From Helicobacter sp. (lineage in GTDB: Bacteria; Campylobacterota; Campylobacteria; Campylobacterales; Helicobacteraceae), in NCBI GenBank assembly GCA_029264655.1, contig JARHZY010000090.1:1-8278 (forward strand): a stretch of 8,278 bases of DNA, read 5' to 3'. Made by a program: the position numbers and the translations under genes. Below the pieces are notes generated by a model that saw only the letters and a program-made list of their open reading frames with translations, ran no database searches and was not told where the DNA came from. Positions 5,633 through 8,278 of this stretch are shown here, piece by piece. How positions within the stretch are numbered: position 1 is the stretch's first letter; every line of letters starts with the position of its first letter.

Positions 5633-6748
5633 TTATCTTTTTCTAAACTTAAAACACAACCACTCATCAATTTGCTTTTTTTCCACAAGTTTTAATGTTT
5701 GGAAGCTATCAAGTATCTTACTTTCATGTTCTTGTAAAATACCTGATAACAACAAAACACCGCCTTGTTTTAGCCGCATAATCAAATCTTTTTTTAACAA
5801 TAAAAGCACAGAGCTTACAATATTTGCACAAATACAATCATAAAGCTTAGGCACTGCAAGCATATCTATACTTTGCATACTTCCCTGCCAAATTTGCTTA
5901 TATGTAAGTTTATTGGTTGCAAAATTTTGTATGCTTTGGTTACAAGCATGCATATCAGTATCACAAGCATATACCATAGCACCAAGTTTTGCAGCGGCAA
6001 GCGATAAAATACCACTCCCACATCCCACATCAAGCATAGCCTTCCCCTGTAAATCCATTGTATCCAATAATGTAAGGCACATTGCAGTTGTTGCATGGTG
6101 TCCGCTACCAAAACTAAGTGATGGATCTATAATAAGATTCTCATATTGTGTCTTTGCTGCATGCCAACTTGGACGGATATAAAAACGACCACATACAACA
6201 GGCTGCACACTCTGCTTATATTCCTCTATCCAATCTTTATTTTGGCATAAAAAAATATGTGCATGGACATTTATTTCTGGATTCTTAGATATAAGATTAG
6301 GCTTATTTTTGCAAAACATTAAATGTTTTTTTTGGGTTTGGTTTAACTTCTTGTTTGCATTGAGTATAAACTTTTTTGTCAAAAATCGGCTATGCCGTGT
6401 TTTGAGATGATGTTTTGCTTGCTTTTCTTGTGTTGTGTAAAATGCATGAATACTCTTATTTAAATGAAAATAACATGCATGCAAGTTTTGCATTGCTATG
6501 TGCCTTTGCCTCTCTTTCTTATGTGATATAAGAGGCACAGAGTAAATATGCAGAACTTCTTCATTAATATTAAAATTTTTTGCTATCTCATAGATTCTAT
6601 GCTGTATCTTTTGTAAAATAAGCTCAATTGTGGCTTGCGATTTATCGGTACGCCATACAATCTTTTGTCCATTTGTCAAGATTTGGTTGCTATCAAGTTG
6701 CTTTCCCCTAATAATATAGGGTAATGCCATTTCATGTTCCTTATCCAT
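5633..6748 (-). CDS. prmA: Ribosomal protein L11 methyltransferase with basic central segment
   Basis: PrmA transfers methyl groups from S-adenosylmethionine to lysines and the N-terminus of ribosomal protein L11 in the cytoplasm. The 371-residue protein has the characteristic GRFYIRPSW (187-195), IDPSLSFGSGHHATT (207-221), the SAM-binding motif DVGCGSG (240-246), the acidic CDTD (262-265) and a PrmA-like ANI (308-310). It is longer than the roughly 290-330 usual for the family as I know it. Residues 76-150 contain 27 Lys/Arg/His but only 2 acidic residues and replace what should be the end of the small N-terminal substrate domain. An A8 tract (6326-6333) lies in this segment, yet the frame is intact. 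AAGGA lies just before the ATG at 6748; Met7 (6730) is a weaker alternative. It leads the operon with ftsH and is divergent from mqnC. Confidence 0.92.
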   Translation of the reverse strand: MDKEHEMALPYIIRGKQLDSNQILTNGQKIVWRTDKSQATIELILQKIQHRIYEIAKNFNINEEVLHIYSVPLISHKKERQRHIAMQNLHACYFHLNKSIHAFYTTQEKQAKHHLKTRHSRFLTKKFILNANKKLNQTQKKHLMFCKNKPNLISKNPEINVHAHIFLCQNKDWIEEYKQSVQPVVCGRFYIRPSWHAAKTQYENLIIDPSLSFGSGHHATTAMCLTLLDTMDLQGKAMLDVGCGSGILSLAAAKLGAMVYACDTDMHACNQSIQNFATNKLTYKQIWQGSMQSIDMLAVPKLYDCICANIVSSVLLLLKKDLIMRLKQGGVLLLSGILQEHESKILDSFQTLKLVEKKQIDEWLCFKFRKR

Positions 6749-6780
6749 TATAATCCTTCCTTTGATATTGCCTTTGAGAA

Positions 6781-6786
6781 ATCATA
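6781..6786 (-). promoter_or_regulatory. Candidate -10 for the prmA-ftsH operon
   Basis: TATGAT on the minus strand (6786-6781) would start transcription near 6774, giving a leader of about 26 nt. The palindrome TATTGCAATA (6788-6797) lies directly upstream. No -35 is evident. Confidence 0.4.
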
Positions 6787-6889
6787 GTATTGCAATAAAG
6801 ACAATAAAATAATTAAATATGTGATAATATTATTACCTATAAAGTTTGCTAGACATGCAACAATAGCCACAAAAACCATAAAAATACAT

Positions 6890-6895
6890 TATAAT
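6890..6895 (+). promoter_or_regulatory. -10 promoter element of mqnC
   Basis: A perfect TATAAT stands 30 bp before the chosen ATG, giving a leader of about 24 nt. It falls inside the longer open frame that starts at 6821, which supports the downstream start. No -35 match is seen. Confidence 0.5.
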
Positions 6896-6925
6896 TACAC
6901 AATCTATAAAAAGCGAGTAATATAT

Positions 6926-7981
6926 ATGGTAAAGAAACGTTATACAGATTCTGAAATATTAGATCTTATGCAACATGCCCCATTAAAAGAATTAGGTAAA
7001 ATGGCTTATGCAACCAAAAAAGCATTGCACCCAAATAATATCACTTCATTTATTGTGGATAGAAACATTAATTATACAAATATTTGTTGGGTTGATTGCA
7101 AGTTTTGTGCATTTAAGCGGAAATTAGGACAGGAGGGAGAATATATCTTAAGTTTTGAAGAAATAGATTCAAAGATTGAAGAACTCCTAGCAATTGGTGG
7201 CACGCAAATTCTCTTTCAAGGCGGTGTGCATCCAAAATTAAAAATTGATTATTATGAAAATCTAGTTGCACATATTGCACAAAAATATCCAAGCATTACT
7301 ATACATGGATTTTCAGCAATCGAAGTCAATTATATAGCAAAAATCTCCAAGCTTTCTTTACATGAAGTCCTTGTGCGTTTGCAAAAAGCAGGACTCGCTT
7401 CCATTCCGGGAGCTGGAGCAGAGATTTTAAGCGATTCTGTGCGTGATATTATCGCACCCAAAAAATTAAGTGCCGATGAGTGGATTGCAGTGCATAGAGA
7501 AGCACATAAAATCAATATGAAAAGCACTGCCACCATGATGTTTGGTAGTCTTGAGCAAGATGATGATATTATAGAACATTGGCGTAGAGTAAGGGATTTA
7601 CAAGATGAATTTGGTGGTTTTCGTGCTTTTATCTTATGGAGTTTCCAACCGCTGAATACGCCACTTAGCGTTGAATTTCCACATATACAAAAGGCAAGCT
7701 CTAATCGCTATTTGCGTTTGCTTGCATGCAGTAGGCTTTACCTTGACAATATTCCCAATATTCAAAGTAGTTGGGTAACACAAGGTAGCCATATAGGACA
7801 GCTAGCACTCTTATTTGGTGCAAATGACTTAGGAAGCACAATGATGGAAGAAAATGTTGTTTCATCAGCAGGTGCATGTTATTCTATGAGTCAAAATGAA
7901 ATGATTAAACTTATACGAGATATTGGCGAAATCCCAGCAAAACGCAATACAGCCTACGAAATGCTTGAGATTTATCATTAA
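6926..7981 (+). CDS. mqnC: Cyclic dehypoxanthinyl futalosine synthase (MqnC), radical SAM
   Basis: MqnC cyclises dehypoxanthine futalosine in the futalosine pathway to menaquinone, the respiratory quinone of these bacteria. The chosen 351-residue form carries the radical-SAM cluster motif C54-x3-C58-x2-C61 (ICWVDCKFCAF), which binds a 4Fe-4S cluster. It also has the family's GGVHPKL (99-105), GFSAIEVN (128-135), PGAGAEIL (161-168) and the C-terminal GANDLGSTMMEENVVSSAG. These last segments separate MqnC from its relative MqnE. The open frame reaches back to 6821, but that extension contains the TATAAT at 6890 and encodes a non-family sequence. ATG at 6926 has only a weak GCGAG (6913-6917) 8 nt upstream. 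No T-tailed terminator follows; the next gene has its own promoter. Confidence 0.95.
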   Translation: MVKKRYTDSEILDLMQHAPLKELGKMAYATKKALHPNNITSFIVDRNINYTNICWVDCKFCAFKRKLGQEGEYILSFEEIDSKIEELLAIGGTQILFQGGVHPKLKIDYYENLVAHIAQKYPSITIHGFSAIEVNYIAKISKLSLHEVLVRLQKAGLASIPGAGAEILSDSVRDIIAPKKLSADEWIAVHREAHKINMKSTATMMFGSLEQDDDIIEHWRRVRDLQDEFGGFRAFILWSFQPLNTPLSVEFPHIQKASSNRYLRLLACSRLYLDNIPNIQSSWVTQGSHIGQLALLFGANDLGSTMMEENVVSSAGACYSMSQNEMIKLIRDIGEIPAKRNTAYEMLEIYH

Positions 7982-8143
7982 AAACAACCATATGACAACA
8001 ATACTTATAACAATAAGCCTAGATTCCCATAGCACATGTAAAAAATACTAGCATAAAAAGTTTTATATTTGTATTATCAAAGCCCCATACTAAAGAATAA
8101 TATGTATTGCATAAATTATCTACCTAAAATACTAAAGTTAAGC

Positions 8144-8149
8144 TATAAT
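8144..8149 (+). promoter_or_regulatory. -10 promoter element of the exported-protein gene
   Basis: A perfect TATAAT lies 29 bp before the start codon at 8179, giving a leader of about 22 nt that holds the AAAGGG ribosome binding site. This suggests the gene is transcribed apart from mqnC. Confidence 0.5.
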
Positions 8150-8178
8150 ACATAAAGATTCTAAGTAAAGGGCTTGTT

Positions 8179-8278
8179 ATGTCTTATATGAATATTAAAA
8201 AAATATTAGTAAGTTTTATATTATGTAGCATAGTAGCATTAGCAGATAATGCAAAACAAGCAAATACTAACAATACAA
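8179..8278 (+). CDS. Exported protein, 5' end only
   Basis: The first 33 codons of a gene that continues past the window. AAAGGG (8167-8172) is 6 nt before the ATG. The N-terminus is a classic Sec signal peptide: MSYMNIKK, then hydrophobic ILVSFILCSIVALA, with a plausible signal peptidase I cut after ALA and before DNAKQ. A lipobox is not clear (the only Cys sits in the hydrophobic core as LCS). The mature start is Asn/Gln/Ala-rich. In H. pylori, mqnC neighbours, as I recall, are the outer-membrane assembly gene bamA and an exported M16-type peptidase, so either is possible, but nothing in the visible residues decides it. Met4 is an alternative start. Confidence 0.7.
   Translation, partial: MSYMNIKKILVSFILCSIVALADNAKQANTNNT

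Noticed and set aside
5593..5688. 32-codon upstream extension of ftsH to an ATG at 5688
   Set aside because: It overlaps the end of prmA, lacks a ribosome binding site at its ATG, and the family N-terminus with a good AGAGGG site begins at 5592.
6824..6833. ATAATATTAT palindrome as a Fur box in the mqnC-prmA gap
   Set aside because: It resembles part of the Helicobacter Fur consensus, but an AT-only 10-bp palindrome is expected by chance at this base composition.
6821..6925. 35-codon upstream extension of mqnC
   Set aside because: It contains a perfect TATAAT (6890-6895), has no family-like sequence and no ribosome binding site; the shorter form has the usual MqnC N-terminus and length.
8004..8017. 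CTTAT-AACA-ATAAG hairpin as terminator of mqnC
   Set aside because: Only five AT-rich pairs and no following T-run.

Overview
The window looks like chromosomal DNA from a Helicobacter-type epsilonproteobacterium. The DNA is very AT-rich. Promoters are of the bare TATAAT type, often without a clear -35, and ribosome binding sites are AAGGAG-like. The recognisable genes (TRAP dicarboxylate permease, prmA-ftsH, and mqnC of the futalosine menaquinone route) all fit that group. I infer a non-pylori, probably enterohepatic species, because prmA-ftsH is not next to cheY as I recall it being in H. pylori. No rRNA, tRNA, CRISPR array, transposase or phage gene was seen.

Layout, left to right. Positions 1-137 hold the last 44 codons of a TRAP transporter large permease (+). 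Positions 478-1698 (-) encode a 406-residue protein of unknown function. Its C-terminus carries an R-X4-H motif in a helical setting that suggests a HEPN ribonuclease-like domain, and its N-terminus may be a PUA/EVE-like fold. Positions 1999-2435 (-) hold two tiny ATGA-coupled genes: a membrane protein followed by a CxxC...CxxC zinc-ribbon protein. Positions 2436-3687 are mostly non-coding but highly structured around one small gene (2878-3099, -). Its upstream region carries an extended -10 promoter, a perfect 8-5-8 dyad over the -35 position, and, about 90 bp further upstream, eleven perfect copies of a 10-bp tandem repeat.

The right half is housekeeping. prmA (5633-6748, -) and ftsH (3688-5592, -) form an operon that ends in a U7 terminator. 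prmA encodes an unusually long PrmA with a strongly basic central segment. Divergent from it is mqnC (6926-7981, +). The window ends in the first 33 codons of an exported protein with a signal peptide (8179-8278, +).

The housekeeping genes cover ribosomal protein methylation, membrane protein quality control and menaquinone synthesis; they are neighbours rather than one pathway. The parts most worth study are the HEPN-like protein with a possible antisense promoter at its 3' end, and the small-gene region with its decamer array and operator-like dyad. Whether these belong to one system cannot be decided from sequence alone.
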